Shown here piece by piece: positions 8,853 to 17,440 of a stretch of 64,000 nucleotides of DNA. This DNA comes from Bacteroidota bacterium. GTDB lineage: Bacteria > Bacteroidota > Bacteroidia > JACPRZ01. Numbering within the stretch: position 1 is the first letter of the stretch; each line of letters opens with the position of its first letter. Made by a program: the position numbers and the translations under genes. The notes beneath the pieces were generated by a model, which was not told the DNA's origin, searched no databases, and saw only the letters and a program-made list of their open reading frames with translations. The stretch spans positions 97,109-161,108 of the forward strand of contig JACPRZ010000012.1 in the NCBI GenBank assembly GCA_016193485.1. The letters run 5' to 3'.

Positions 8853-9641
8853 ATGACCACTGGCGATAGTTCCTATAAAATTGAAGTTTGCCTGTCACCG
8901 CTCCTTTACCCGGTTTATGAATATGAAGATAATGTTGTGGTAATAATTGACATTCTCAGGGCTACTTCTGCCATTTGCACCGCACTGGAATACGGAGCCG
9001 AGAAAATCATACCGGTTCCTACCATTGAAGAAGCGCAAAAGTACAAAGAGCAGGGGTATCTCGTTGGAGCAGAAAGAGACGGTTCCCCTGTACCCGGTTT
9101 TGATTTCGGAAACTCCCCGTTTCACTACATGACCGATAAAATTAAGGGAAAGGCAGTAATTCTCACTACTACAAACGGTACTCTTGCCATTGAAGCAGCC
9201 AAGAAAGCATATAAAGTGGTTATTGGGTCATTTTTAAATTATTCTTCCCTGTGTCGTTATCTTGCAGAGCAGAAAAAAAATGTTTTATTGTTATGTGCCG
9301 GATGGAAAAATAAGTACAACCTTGAGGATTCTCTTTTTGCCGGGGCTGTTACGCATGAACTGTCAAAAAATTCATTTTTCAGTCATATTTCCGATGCCGC
9401 ATTATCCGTAAAATATTTATATCAGGCGGCAAGAAAAGATCCCTATAAATTTCTCCGGAATGCTTCACATCGCAAGCGGTTTGCCCGCCTTAATCTGAAA
9501 GATGACATTAAATACTGCCTCCAGATTGATAAAACCGGTACCATTCCCGTATTCGAAAATCAGGCGATTATCAGAATGAATTTTCCTGCCGGTGTAATAC
9601 CGGTTAATACCATTGTCAATATTCCGAAAAGTGAGAACTGA
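8853..9641 (+). CDS. comB: ComB-like 2-phosphosulfolactate phosphatase family protein
   Basis: This 262-residue protein matches the ComB family, with the metal/phosphate-site segments VVVIIDILRATSAICTALEY, AERDGSPVPGFDFGNSP and ILTTTNGTLA in order, then LLCAGWKNKYNLEDSLFAGA. In methanogens ComB hydrolyses 2-phosphosulfolactate to sulfolactate in coenzyme M synthesis. In most bacteria carrying it, including this one, no other coenzyme M gene is nearby, so the physiological substrate is unproven. The stop overlaps the start of the next gene by about 10 bp, which implies translational coupling. A TAnnTTTG-like sequence just before the ATG has one mismatch and is too close to call. Confidence 0.85.
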   Translation: MTTGDSSYKIEVCLSPLLYPVYEYEDNVVVIIDILRATSAICTALEYGAEKIIPVPTIEEAQKYKEQGYLVGAERDGSPVPGFDFGNSPFHYMTDKIKGKAVILTTTNGTLAIEAAKKAYKVVIGSFLNYSSLCRYLAEQKKNVLLLCAGWKNKYNLEDSLFAGAVTHELSKNSFFSHISDAALSVKYLYQAARKDPYKFLRNASHRKRFARLNLKDDIKYCLQIDKTGTIPVFENQAIIRMNFPAGVIPVNTIVNIPKSEN

Positions 9642-10620
9642 AATCAGGACGGTTGTATATTTTGCTGTCGGCTTGCTCATGCTGGTCGTTTTACCCGGTA
9701 ATATTTTTTCATGGGGTTTTTTCGGGCATAAAAAAATAAACAGGATGGCGGTATTTACTCTCCCTCCGGAAATGATCGGGTTCTACAAAAAACATATTGA
9801 GTTCATAACCGAACATTCGGTAGATCCTGACCGCAGGAGGTATGCCGTTAAAGAGGAAGCGCCCCGTCATTATATTGATCTTGAATTATACGGGGAATAT
9901 CCGTTTGATTCGGTTCCCCGGTGGTGGAAAAAAGCGGTTGCAAAATATACCGAAGATACACTGATGTCCCGCGGTATTCTTCCCTGGTACATCGAAAGAG
10001 CGGTTTTCCGGCTCACGGAGGCGTTCAAAGAAATGAATGGTGAAAAAATAATTAAAAATTCAGCCGACCTCGGGCATTACATTGCCGATGCCCATGTGCC
10101 TCTCCACACCACTCATAATTACAACGGTCAGATGACCGGCCAGCACGGCATTCACGGCTTTTGGGAATCGCGCCTCCCTGAACTTTTTTCGGGATCATAC
10201 GATTTCTTTACCGGAAGGGCCCGCTATATTGAACGGGTGGGCGATTTTGCATGGGAAACCGTTCTTGAAAGTTTTCTTCAAAAAGATTCAGTGCTGATTA
10301 TGGATGCTGAATTGCATAAAAATTTTCCTTCCGATCTTAAATTCAGTTTTGAAACCAGGGGAGCATCAACCGTGAAAGTGTATTCTGAAGAATATTCGAA
10401 AAAATACCACATGATGCTTAATACCATGGTGGAACGCAGGATGAAATCAGCCATTCTTGCAACAGGCAGTTTATGGTACACCGCCTGGGTGAATGCAGGC
10501 CAGCCCGATCTGAAACTGCTTTACGACAAAGAATGGTCAGAGCAGTTTTGGGAGGAAATAAAACAGCAGGAAAAAATGTGGGAGAAAGGCACTTTGAAGG
10601 TGCGCGATCATACCGATTGA
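9631..10620 (+). CDS. Secreted zinc-dependent phospholipase C / S1-P1 nuclease-fold protein
   Basis: The protein has an N-terminal hydrophobic export signal ending before SWGFFGHKKIN. In the S1/P1 nuclease and zinc phospholipase C fold the mature N-terminal Trp and the nearby His bind zinc, and the WGxxGH arrangement is present. Further ligands appear in DLGHYIADAHVPLHTTHN and HGIHGFWE (about residues 150-190). Length, about 330 residues, is normal. It should cleave phosphodiester bonds in nucleic acids or phospholipids outside the cytoplasm; which one cannot be decided. No ATG precedes the signal. GTG at 9631 or TTG at 9613 must be used, both inside the end of the comB-like gene. The internal ATG at 9679 would shorten the signal too much. 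Confidence 0.78.
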   Translation: MRTEIRTVVYFAVGLLMLVVLPGNIFSWGFFGHKKINRMAVFTLPPEMIGFYKKHIEFITEHSVDPDRRRYAVKEEAPRHYIDLELYGEYPFDSVPRWWKKAVAKYTEDTLMSRGILPWYIERAVFRLTEAFKEMNGEKIIKNSADLGHYIADAHVPLHTTHNYNGQMTGQHGIHGFWESRLPELFSGSYDFFTGRARYIERVGDFAWETVLESFLQKDSVLIMDAELHKNFPSDLKFSFETRGASTVKVYSEEYSKKYHMMLNTMVERRMKSAILATGSLWYTAWVNAGQPDLKLLYDKEWSEQFWEEIKQQEKMWEKGTLKVRDHTD

Positions 10621-10666
10621 TATTAAGATGAAAAGTTATTGTCCTGGTTGTTTGGGGTACAAAGGG

Positions 10667-10710
10667 ATAGGGAGATAAGGGGGATAACGGAATTACCCTC
10701 TCTCCCCTAT
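10667..10710. terminator. Candidate hairpin after the phospholipase/nuclease gene
   Basis: An imperfect inverted repeat pairs the G-rich arm ATAGGGAGATAAGGGGG (10667-10683) with the C-rich arm CCCTCTCTCCCCTAT (10696-10710). It lies 46 bp after the stop at 10620 and upstream of the next promoter-like box. There is no clear T-tract, so it may be a processing or attenuation structure rather than a classical terminator. Confidence 0.35.
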
Positions 10711-10737
10711 ACCTGAATAGTTGCGAAGAATAAATTG

Positions 10738-10745
10738 TACATTTG
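10738..10745 (+). promoter_or_regulatory. Bacteroidota-type -7 box (TAnnTTTG)
   Basis: TACATTTG matches the -7 consensus of the Bacteroidota primary sigma factor and lies 30 bp before the ATG at 10776. A TTG (10721-10723) lies upstream but only 14 bp away, shorter than the usual spacing to the -33 box, so the match is partial. Confidence 0.4.
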
Positions 10746-10775
10746 TAACCGGTTTTAATGATTTAACCTCAACTG

Positions 10776-11534
10776 ATGAATTTTCTCTTTCCAATACTTT
10801 TTGTTCCTTTATTTTTGCCGGCTCTCGCCATGGCGCAATCGCTGCTGCCTGCCGAAACAAGGAATGCGCAGAATATCCCTGATGAACGGCTGCTTAGTAC
10901 GATCAGTGACACCACCGGGATCCTTATTTATGAACCGTTGAATTATGCCCTGGGGGGTGATTCAATCCGCAATGACCGCAGGGGGTATGCCGCACGGGGA
11001 TGGATTGAAGATTTTTATCCCAGCGGCAAATTACTGCACCGCGGCTACTATTTTGAAGGACAATTAAAAGCATATAAAAATTTTTATGAACCCGGACAGG
11101 TGGAACGGGATTTTAAAACCATTGATAATTTCAGGAGCGTCCTGATAACCTATTATTCTAACGGGAATGTGAAATCAAATATACAATACAGAGAGGGATA
11201 CCCGGTTATGTGGGAGGACTTTTATGCTGACGGAAAACTGGAGTATATGGAGGAATTCCATAAGAGTTTGGAATATTACCTGGTAAAAAAATCATTTTAC
11301 CCGGGTGGCCAGCAGGAGATGATTTTTGAACTGCTTGATCCCAAAAAACGCATTTTTTCCAGTAAAGAATTTTATGCCAGCGGGGTGGTAAAAGAGGAGG
11401 GCAAACTTGTATTTAATAAAGAATTGTCGGATTATCAGCGCATTGAAAAATGGCGTTTTTTCAACGAGAACGGAAAATTAATCAAAGAGGAATATTACGA
11501 AGAAGGAAGGGTAGTGAAAGAAAATGAATACTGA
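10776..11534 (+). CDS. Secreted MORN_2-repeat protein
   Basis: The 252-residue protein begins with a signal peptide (about residues 1-21, ending MAQS). The rest is built from MORN_2-like units of the form FYxxGxL: DFYPSGKLLHRGYYFEGQL, YYSNGNVKSNIQYREGYP, DFYADGKLEYMEEF, SFYPGGQQEM, EFYASGVVKEEGKL and FFNENGKLIKEEYYEEG. These short beta-hairpin repeats are common in secreted proteins of Bacteroidota and suggest an extended beta-sheet used for binding or scaffolding rather than catalysis. A promoter-like box precedes it, so it is probably its own transcription unit. The biological role is unknown. Confidence 0.75.
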   Translation: MNFLFPILFVPLFLPALAMAQSLLPAETRNAQNIPDERLLSTISDTTGILIYEPLNYALGGDSIRNDRRGYAARGWIEDFYPSGKLLHRGYYFEGQLKAYKNFYEPGQVERDFKTIDNFRSVLITYYSNGNVKSNIQYREGYPVMWEDFYADGKLEYMEEFHKSLEYYLVKKSFYPGGQQEMIFELLDPKKRIFSSKEFYASGVVKEEGKLVFNKELSDYQRIEKWRFFNENGKLIKEEYYEEGRVVKENEY

Positions 11535-11611
11535 TATAAAAATCCGAATATTGAAATTAGAATGTTTTAAAATCAAAAATTTAATAATGGAATCTATTTC
11601 GGATTTCGGGA

Positions 11612-11637
11612 TTCCCTGCCTGACGGCAGACAGGGAA
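11612..11637. terminator. Hairpin between convergent genes, candidate bidirectional terminator
   Basis: TTCCCTGCCTG (11612-11622) pairs with CAGACAGGGAA (11627-11637) around a 4-base loop, with one mismatch. It lies between the ends of the MORN_2 gene (plus) and a secreted-protein gene (minus), where a shared terminator is expected. TTTCGG follows on one side and CCGAAATAG on the other. Confidence 0.45.
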
Positions 11638-11661
11638 TTTCGGATTTTGCTGATGTTACTT

Positions 11662-12129
11662 TTATTTCTGCTTATACCCGATAATCAATACTGTGCACCC
11701 TTCCACGCTGGTCGAATCGGCAGATGCTTTGAAAACATCAGGTGCAAAAGATGCCTCTATTTTGCAATTCACAGTTGAACTGAATTCAAGATCCCAGAAA
11801 GGCGCATATTGCTGTGATGAATTGGTGTAGAGTACATTTCCCTGCGGGTCATCTTTTACGGTATAGACCACTGAACCCCCCACGTCTGAGCATGCCGCTA
11901 CGCGGTATAAATTACCGCCATAAAAGGTAAGGTAAAATTCTGCATTTTCTTTCCCCTTGATTACGGCACGGTACTGCTGACCGTCTAAAAGATAGGAAGG
12001 ATCACTGTGCTTTTTTGCGCATTCGGTTTCGAGTTCATAAAATGGTTTCCGGTCTTTACACTGCGCAAAAATTAAATTGGCAATCATAATGAAAAGACCA
12101 CCAAGCAAAAATGCAGTAAAATTTTTCAT
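11662..12129 (-). CDS. Small secreted protein of unknown function
   Basis: This 155-residue protein has a signal peptide (MKNFTAFLLGGLFIMIANLIFA, then QCKDRK). The mature region contains three cysteines (QCKD, ETECAKK and AACSDVGG) plus two near the C-terminus (TVNCKIEAS, VEGCTVLIIG), which suggests disulfide bonding outside the cytoplasm. YRAVIKGKENAEFYLTFYGGNLYRVAACSD looks like a compact beta-rich domain. I do not recognise a family. It lies 9 bp after the lipoprotein gene upstream on the same strand, so the two are probably cotranscribed. Confidence 0.65.
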   Translation of the reverse strand: MKNFTAFLLGGLFIMIANLIFAQCKDRKPFYELETECAKKHSDPSYLLDGQQYRAVIKGKENAEFYLTFYGGNLYRVAACSDVGGSVVYTVKDDPQGNVLYTNSSQQYAPFWDLEFSSTVNCKIEASFAPDVFKASADSTSVEGCTVLIIGYKQK

Positions 12130-12138
12130 GGGTTGAGA

Positions 12139-13113
12139 TTATTTTTTTGTTGTATCGGCTCCTGCCGTTGTGGTAGTGTTGCCAGATTCCGGTGTACCGA
12201 CCTGGTATTTGTTTTCAATAATTTTTGTACGGATCATTTCAACCATCCGCACTATTCTTTCAAGTGTCATATCTGAAATTACAATATCGCTTGTGCTGTT
12301 GATAACCGCTGTTTTTTTACCTGCATCAATGGTAGATTCCTTATATTGGTATTTAATGTGAACATCTTTGAATTCATTTTGCAGGGCAGTCAGATCATCA
12401 ACAAAGGCGGAATATTGAGGGGCTTCCTTTTTACTGTAATAAGGACTCACGAGCATGAGCAGGTTATCGAGCGATTGTTTTTGCTCACCTAAACTTTTTA
12501 ATATTTCGGGGTCTTTAGTGGTTTTTGCCAGGAAGGCGGTAAAATGGATCGATTCAAGCCATCCCCCCGCAATCATCATTGCGCCCACATCGGCCTGGTT
12601 GTTCTCTTTAAAATATCCATCACATTTCTGGTATGCCATGGTCACAACTTTTAAAAGTTCACTCTGGTTGCCAAGGCTTTTTTCGAGATTACCCATCAAG
12701 ACGGCATCAAAAATTCCTGCCGCACCGAGTTCTTCGGCAAGTTTTTTTATGATACCGAGGTACGCGATGGCTTCCTGGCTTTGTTCGTTAAGGACAATAA
12801 ATCCGAGGTCGCCTCCGAATATCCCGATATTTACTCCCTTCTCGAATTTTGATTTATAACTCGCAGATTTCTCGGTATTATTCAGCAGGGATTTATCAAA
12901 TTTTACATTTATTTTTTTGAATAGTTGCATCGTCTGAACGGGTGATGGTATTATGAACACCTTATTGCCCAGAGTATAAATATTTGTGGATTCCGATACC
13001 ATTTTATCGGCCTGAGGTATAGATTCCGCCTGCTGTACCTCCCCACCGCAACCGGCAAGAAGGAAAAGAAGGGGTAATGCCGGGCTGATGTTAATGAATT
13101 TCAGTTTCATCAT
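12139..13113 (-). CDS. Lipoprotein of unknown function
   Basis: ATG at 13113 (or 13110) gives a protein of about 324 residues starting MMKLKFINISPALPLLFLLAGCGG, a typical type II signal with a LAGC lipobox. A further in-frame ATG at 13152 would add 13 polar residues in front of the signal, so I rejected it. The mature protein is largely helical by composition. Segments include GVNIGIFGGDLGFIVLNEQS and LMLVSPYYSKKEAPQYSAF, with a Thr-rich tail (SGNTTTTAGADTTKK). It should be anchored in the outer or inner membrane. No family was recognised. It precedes a small secreted-protein gene, which supports a shared envelope role. Confidence 0.68.
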   Translation of the reverse strand: MMKLKFINISPALPLLFLLAGCGGEVQQAESIPQADKMVSESTNIYTLGNKVFIIPSPVQTMQLFKKINVKFDKSLLNNTEKSASYKSKFEKGVNIGIFGGDLGFIVLNEQSQEAIAYLGIIKKLAEELGAAGIFDAVLMGNLEKSLGNQSELLKVVTMAYQKCDGYFKENNQADVGAMMIAGGWLESIHFTAFLAKTTKDPEILKSLGEQKQSLDNLLMLVSPYYSKKEAPQYSAFVDDLTALQNEFKDVHIKYQYKESTIDAGKKTAVINSTSDIVISDMTLERIVRMVEMIRTKIIENKYQVGTPESGNTTTTAGADTTKK

Positions 13114-13169
13114 AATTGGAAAATTGGTTGAAAAAAGTATGCGAATATACAAATTGTGACAAATATCAA

Positions 13170-14792
13170 TTACAGTACTACCTTACCTGCCGGTATTTTG
13201 GGCGCTGCAGAGAGAATTTCAGCAGTTGCAAAATCCTGGTATTTCTTGAAATTATTATTAAATGCCCCGGCAAGATGGATCGCTTTCGCATCATAAGCAT
13301 TTTTATCTGTCCAGGTATTCTTCGGATTTAATAATTCAGACGGAATACCCGGGCAGGATACCGGAGTATGCAAACCAAAAATTTCCTGTTCGCGGTACTG
13401 CACGGAATTGAGTTCACCATTAAGGGCAGCGGAAATCATCCCGCGTGTAAATGGTAACCTAATGCGATTGCCAATTCCATAAGGGCCTCCGGACCAGCCG
13501 GTATTGATAAGCCACACAATGGCTTTTGATTTCTTTAACCGTTCGCCCAGCATAGTAGCATACCGGGTCGGATGTAAGGGTAAAAAGGGTGCACCGAAAC
13601 AGGCCGAAAAGACAACCTGCGGTTCCGTAACTCCTGCTTCGGTTCCGGCAACTTTTGCAGTATATCCCGACACGAAATAATACATTGCCTGGCCGATAGT
13701 CAGCCGTGAAACAGGCGGCAGTACTCCAAAGGCATCGCATGTAAGGAAGAAGACATTTTTTGGAATACCGCCAATAGCCGGATTTACGGCATTTGAAATA
13801 AAATGGAGCGGATAACTTACACGTGTATTTTCAGTTTTTTTAGCATTATTAAAATCGATGGTCACAGTTTCGTCAAAAAAGAGGGTATTTTCCACCAGTG
13901 ATCCGAACCGTATGGCATCCCAGATGAGCGGTTCTCTTTCGCGGGTGAGATTAATGCATTTTGCATAACAGCCGCCTTCAAAATTAAAAACGCCTTTGTC
14001 GGACCAGCCATGCTCATCATCTCCTATAAGTCCCCTGTCGGGATCAGATGATAAAGTGGTTTTACCGGTACCGGATAACCCGAAAAAAATGGCTGTGTCT
14101 TTTTGTTTCCCGATGTTAGACGAACAATGCATTGAAAGAACATTCTTATCGGAAGGAAGAATATAATTCAGAACGGAAAAAATTGATTTTTTTACTTCAC
14201 CTGTATAACCTGTTCCTCCGATGAGAACCATCTTTTTTGTAAAGTTTATGATTGCGAAATTATGCTGTCGGGTTCCATCGGTAGCAGGGTTGCTCAGGCA
14301 ACCGGGGGCGCAAAGGATTGTCCAGTCAAATTTGAAGTCATTCAGTTCTTCACCGGAAGGCCGCTGAAAAAGATTATAGGCGAAGAGATTTGTCCACGGA
14401 TATTCACTTATCACCCGCAGATTAAGGCGGTATTCAGGGTCTGCGCATACTGAAGAATATCTGACATATAGTTCTTTGCCATGTAGATAATCCACCACCT
14501 TATTGAAAAGGAGGTCAAATTTTTCAGGTTGGAATTTAATATTTACATCACCCCACCAGACGCTGTTTTCGGTCATTTTATCGCAAACCACATAACGGTC
14601 TTTCGGGGCTCTTCCCCTGAACTCACCGGTATCAACAATGAGCGCACCGGTATCGGATAGTTCGCCCTGCCCGTTTTTTATTGCCGCTTCTATAAGTTTA
14701 GCAGGGGGAAGATTCCAATGTATTTTTTTTGTCCTGATGCCGAGAATCCCGGATTCCCCTGAGCCATTTGAATGTATTGAATCGGTTTTCAT
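13170..14792 (-). CDS. pckA: Phosphoenolpyruvate carboxykinase (ATP)
   Basis: The 540-residue protein is a full-length ATP-type PEP carboxykinase. It has the P-loop GLSGTGKTTLSSDP at about residue 240, the metal-binding LIGDDEHGW next to it, and the substrate-site RGRAPKDRYVV near the N-terminus. It interconverts oxaloacetate plus ATP with PEP, CO2 and ADP, the first committed step of gluconeogenesis. The ATG at 14792 gives the normal N-terminus (MKTDSIHSNG, then the HWNLPPAKLIEAAI region); a further in-frame ATG at 14855 would add 21 non-conserved residues. A TACCTTTG box lies 50 bp upstream. Confidence 0.96.
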   Translation of the reverse strand: MKTDSIHSNGSGESGILGIRTKKIHWNLPPAKLIEAAIKNGQGELSDTGALIVDTGEFRGRAPKDRYVVCDKMTENSVWWGDVNIKFQPEKFDLLFNKVVDYLHGKELYVRYSSVCADPEYRLNLRVISEYPWTNLFAYNLFQRPSGEELNDFKFDWTILCAPGCLSNPATDGTRQHNFAIINFTKKMVLIGGTGYTGEVKKSIFSVLNYILPSDKNVLSMHCSSNIGKQKDTAIFFGLSGTGKTTLSSDPDRGLIGDDEHGWSDKGVFNFEGGCYAKCINLTREREPLIWDAIRFGSLVENTLFFDETVTIDFNNAKKTENTRVSYPLHFISNAVNPAIGGIPKNVFFLTCDAFGVLPPVSRLTIGQAMYYFVSGYTAKVAGTEAGVTEPQVVFSACFGAPFLPLHPTRYATMLGERLKKSKAIVWLINTGWSGGPYGIGNRIRLPFTRGMISAALNGELNSVQYREQEIFGLHTPVSCPGIPSELLNPKNTWTDKNAYDAKAIHLAGAFNNNFKKYQDFATAEILSAAPKIPAGKVVL

Positions 14793-14841
14793 ATAAGAAA
14801 TATTGAGGGTATGAAATAATATGTCGTTATAAAAAACGGGG

Positions 14842-14849
14842 CAAAGGTA
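14842..14849 (-). promoter_or_regulatory. Bacteroidota-type -7 box upstream of pckA
   Basis: On the minus strand the sequence reads TACCTTTG, an exact TAnnTTTG match, 50 bp before the pckA start. No good -33 element is seen at the usual spacing. The match is supported mainly by its position. Confidence 0.42.
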
Positions 14850-14952
14850 TTCCAATTAAAGAAATATTAAGAGTTTCGGATAAATAGTTTTGAACAAAAT
14901 TGCGGCAATTGTTGAAAAAAAAGAGATAAAGAGGACTTTCATCAGATTCAGG

Positions 14953-15909
14953 TTACTTTCTCACTGCCTGGATATATTCATTTAATTCATCAATGGATGA
15001 TTCAAAACTGAAAGCATCATTGACTTTGTAGTAATTGCCGGTATCAAAAGTATAGGAATAGGCATATTTGGCAAAATCAAGCCGTGTGTTTTCAAAGGTA
15101 AAGAGAAGCATTATTTCTTTAACCTGCGAGGATAAAAGGCAATTGGAAGAAGTAACCTGTTTGGCGATCTGCAGTTTACTGTCTTCAAACGATTTTGAGG
15201 AGACGGACTGTTTTACTCCTGAAAAATCATTATCGTTCATGGGCCTCGGGCAACCGGTAGGCCCGTTATAACCGGGGAGAATATAAACGGTTTCTGCCGG
15301 AGTATTTATTCCGGTATTTCCCGAAGTGGTGGTTGTGGAATAGGTCATGGTGGTTGTTTCATGGGTATGGACACCCTGTGTGGTTCCCACGTTCATGTTA
15401 ACGCCAAAACCCTGTTCCCCGGCATTGATGTCAATGGATACACCACCCGTAGGGGGGGGTGTGATCCCGGTTCCGGTTACCGTGGTAGTGGTTGTCGTAA
15501 CTGTAGTAGTTGTGGCGGGAGTTGTTGTGTAAACGCAAATGTGTTGGTCCGTAGGGGGGGGAGGAATCGAGGCAATAGGCGTCTCGCTCTGCCAGCGGAT
15601 GACCCATTCTCCCTTATTGTTTTTCTTTACGGCAAAGACGGTTTCAGTACCGGGATTGAAGGAGAGATTTTTTTCTAAAGGTAAAAGATTGGGGTTTTCA
15701 AATATCAGTTTTACCTTATAATACGGCTGGTCGCAGCCGGTGATCTTAACATTTGTTTCGGGATCCGGGTTCTGACGAATACCGTTTAGAATTACGTAAA
15801 AACGTTCTCCTTCGTTGCAGTAAAAAACGAGGTTGGAAGTTTGGGCGGAAAGTGTGCCGCCTGCCCACAAAAAAAGACCTGTAAGGGTAATGAGCATTTG
15901 TGTTTTCAT
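14953..15909 (-). CDS. Secreted protein with C-terminal DUF4476-like domain
   Basis: ATG 15909 gives a 318-residue protein with a signal peptide (MKTQMLITLTGLFLWAGGTLSA). An N-terminal beta-rich domain (about 25-110) is followed by a low-complexity linker rich in Thr, Pro and Gly (about 115-215). The C-terminal helical domain contains DFSGVKQSVSSKSFEDSKLQ and LLFTFENTRLDFAKYAYSYT, the pattern I associate with DUF4476 in Bacteroidota. The linker holds two Pro-coding runs of eight C (plus-strand G at 15452-15459 and 15554-15561). A longer frame starting at 16026 adds 39 residues without signal-peptide character. Function unknown; extracytoplasmic. Confidence 0.72.
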   Translation of the reverse strand: MKTQMLITLTGLFLWAGGTLSAQTSNLVFYCNEGERFYVILNGIRQNPDPETNVKITGCDQPYYKVKLIFENPNLLPLEKNLSFNPGTETVFAVKKNNKGEWVIRWQSETPIASIPPPPTDQHICVYTTTPATTTTVTTTTTTVTGTGITPPPTGGVSIDINAGEQGFGVNMNVGTTQGVHTHETTTMTYSTTTTSGNTGINTPAETVYILPGYNGPTGCPRPMNDNDFSGVKQSVSSKSFEDSKLQIAKQVTSSNCLLSSQVKEIMLLFTFENTRLDFAKYAYSYTFDTGNYYKVNDAFSFESSIDELNEYIQAVRK

Positions 15910-15929
15910 GAGATTGTGTAATTTTTTTG

Positions 15930-15937
15930 CAAAGGTA
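15930..15937 (-). promoter_or_regulatory. Bacteroidota-type -7 box upstream of the DUF4476 gene
   Basis: The minus strand reads TACCTTTG, identical to the box before pckA, 21 bp upstream of the start at 15909. The -33 region is not convincing. The short distance implies a very short leader. Confidence 0.38.
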
Positions 15938-16036
15938 AGATTAAATCCGGTTAATAACCGCTTGATCATTATCATACGGATTAACGAGGATAAGAAGTCA
16001 AGATTGAAGAAGTCAAGAAACATCATTAGACAAAGC

Positions 16037-16060
16037 GTCTTTACATCTTTACGTCTTTAC
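16037..16060. repeat. Short direct repeat (TCTTTAC units)
   Basis: GTCTTTACATCTTTACGTCT then TTAC forms three imperfect copies of a TCTTTAC-like 7-8-mer beside the end of the WbqC-family gene. The 14-base core CTTTACATCTTTAC (16039-16052) recurs in inverted orientation at 34454-34467, again outside genes. It looks like a dispersed simple repeat. Confidence 0.4.
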
Positions 16061-16794
16061 AATGAATACTGCCAGATATAATTTTTGACTTCTTCAATTC
16101 TGATGTTTGCCAGGAGGTCAATGATAGAGACCTGGTGAGTGAAGGGTTCTTTCATCTGTTTATATGGGGGATAGAATGAATAATCTTTAAATGTCAGTTT
16201 AATTCCGTTTTTCCTGAAAAGATGTTCTGAACCGCTCAGGTAATCCCTGCCTGCCGGTCCTGAGATATATTCGGTTGCTTTCAACTCCGTTAATATACCC
16301 ATTAAGCGTTCCACCTTTTCACCGGACAAATTGAAATTTTTTGAATCCGTAAAAGCGGTTTGAATTCCAATATTGGCTGAAATTTTTTCAATAAGGTACC
16401 TGTTTAACTCAATCAATGATTTCCAGGTTCTTTCCATATACGTTTCGTTAATGAGCGGTTCAATCTGTGAGAAGAAAGGGGCTCTTTTATATGCGTAGTA
16501 AATGGCCTTGAAATGCGCTTCCTGCCAAGAAGAGTTCGGTATCTCCACTTCGCTTATTTTCAGTTTTACCGCCTCTCTTGAAATAGGGATGGTTAACCAC
16601 TGCAACCCGTTAGGAGAATATATTTTATTGCGGTTCCGCCAGTCGTTTTTGGTGTATTTGACCTCATCATAATAAACAAATACATCGGCATCGTTGATAA
16701 TGTCAAAGTATCCTTTCCATGGCAGGTAATTGGATTGAATAACGGCTACTTTCAAAGGTATTACAGAAGTAAGAAGATATGTAAATAAAGACAA
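16057..16794 (-). CDS. WbqC-family protein
   Basis: The core starts KVAVIQSNYLPWKGYFDIIN and continues DADVFVYYDEVKYTKNDWRNRN, the hallmark N-terminus of the WbqC-like family. This family is often encoded beside lipopolysaccharide or O-antigen genes; its reaction is not established. Length, about 230-245 residues, is normal. The first 14 residues from ATG 16794 are not conserved; a TTG at 16755 would start right at the conserved block and is an alternative start. A TACTTCTG sequence resembling a -7 box lies between them, favouring the shorter form. It is the first gene in the window with an expected link to the glycan locus. Confidence 0.8.
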   Translation of the reverse strand: MSLFTYLLTSVIPLKVAVIQSNYLPWKGYFDIINDADVFVYYDEVKYTKNDWRNRNKIYSPNGLQWLTIPISREAVKLKISEVEIPNSSWQEAHFKAIYYAYKRAPFFSQIEPLINETYMERTWKSLIELNRYLIEKISANIGIQTAFTDSKNFNLSGEKVERLMGILTELKATEYISGPAGRDYLSGSEHLFRKNGIKLTFKDYSFYPPYKQMKEPFTHQVSIIDLLANIRIEEVKNYIWQYSL

Positions 16795-16874
16795 AAAATG
16801 CGAATGATACTAATAAATACTAATGATACGAATTTATTTCAAGTTTCAGGTACAGTTCTCAGATAGCGCAAGTA

Positions 16875-17405
16875 TTATCGCGGTCTGTCGCCAATCTTTT
16901 TAGCGGGGCTTCCGACATAAATTCCCCACGGATCAAGGTTTTTATTGACAAAACTGCCGGCACCGATAACAGCGCCTTCTCCGATGATTACGGGCATAAT
17001 TACGCTCCTTGCTCCGATATATACATCATCACCTACAATACATTTTCCGCCAATGGCTTTAGCCGTGCCTTCACCTAATCCATCCACCATTTTCAATCCT
17101 TTTGCATGTGAATAGGTAGCGGACAGGAAAACAGTTCCCGGGCCGGTAGATACCCTGCTGCCGATTATGGTCAGCCCCCCTCCCCAAAAAACCGTATGAG
17201 GTTGAACATCGGTATATTCACCAATCTTCACCCCCTCTCCTGCAAATATGAAAACAAAATCACCAATGCGGCAATAGTCGCCCAGGTCAACGACTTCGGG
17301 TTTTGCAATTTTCGCCATGGGATAAATTTTTACTCCCGTTCCGCAGGACCTGAGTTTATCCCTGACATTATCACCCATAAATTCAATGCCTTCAAGTTTG
17401 TACAT
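16875..17405 (-). CDS. Left-handed beta-helix (hexapeptide-repeat) acyltransferase
   Basis: The 176-residue protein is made of hexapeptide turns: VDLGDYCRIGDFVFI, GVKIGEYTDVQPHTV, IIGSRVSTGPGTVF, CIVGDDVYIGARSVIM and VIIGEGAVIGAGSFVN, ending in the IYVGSPAKKIGDR tail typical of WbbJ/CysE-like trimeric acyltransferases. These enzymes transfer acetyl or other acyl groups from acyl-CoA to sugars or amino sugars. A histidine (TYSHAKG) lies in the insertion loop and could be catalytic. The acceptor is unknown, but the location beside the glycan locus points to a nucleotide sugar or glycan precursor. Confidence 0.85.
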   Translation of the reverse strand: MYKLEGIEFMGDNVRDKLRSCGTGVKIYPMAKIAKPEVVDLGDYCRIGDFVFIFAGEGVKIGEYTDVQPHTVFWGGGLTIIGSRVSTGPGTVFLSATYSHAKGLKMVDGLGEGTAKAIGGKCIVGDDVYIGARSVIMPVIIGEGAVIGAGSFVNKNLDPWGIYVGSPAKKIGDRPR

Positions 17406-17440
17406 GATGATGGGTTTTAAAATAGTCTGAAACTTCAGAT

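Noticed and set aside
8853-9641. Competence role for the ComB-like gene
   Set aside because: The sequence matches 2-phosphosulfolactate phosphatase, not the competence protein of the same name.
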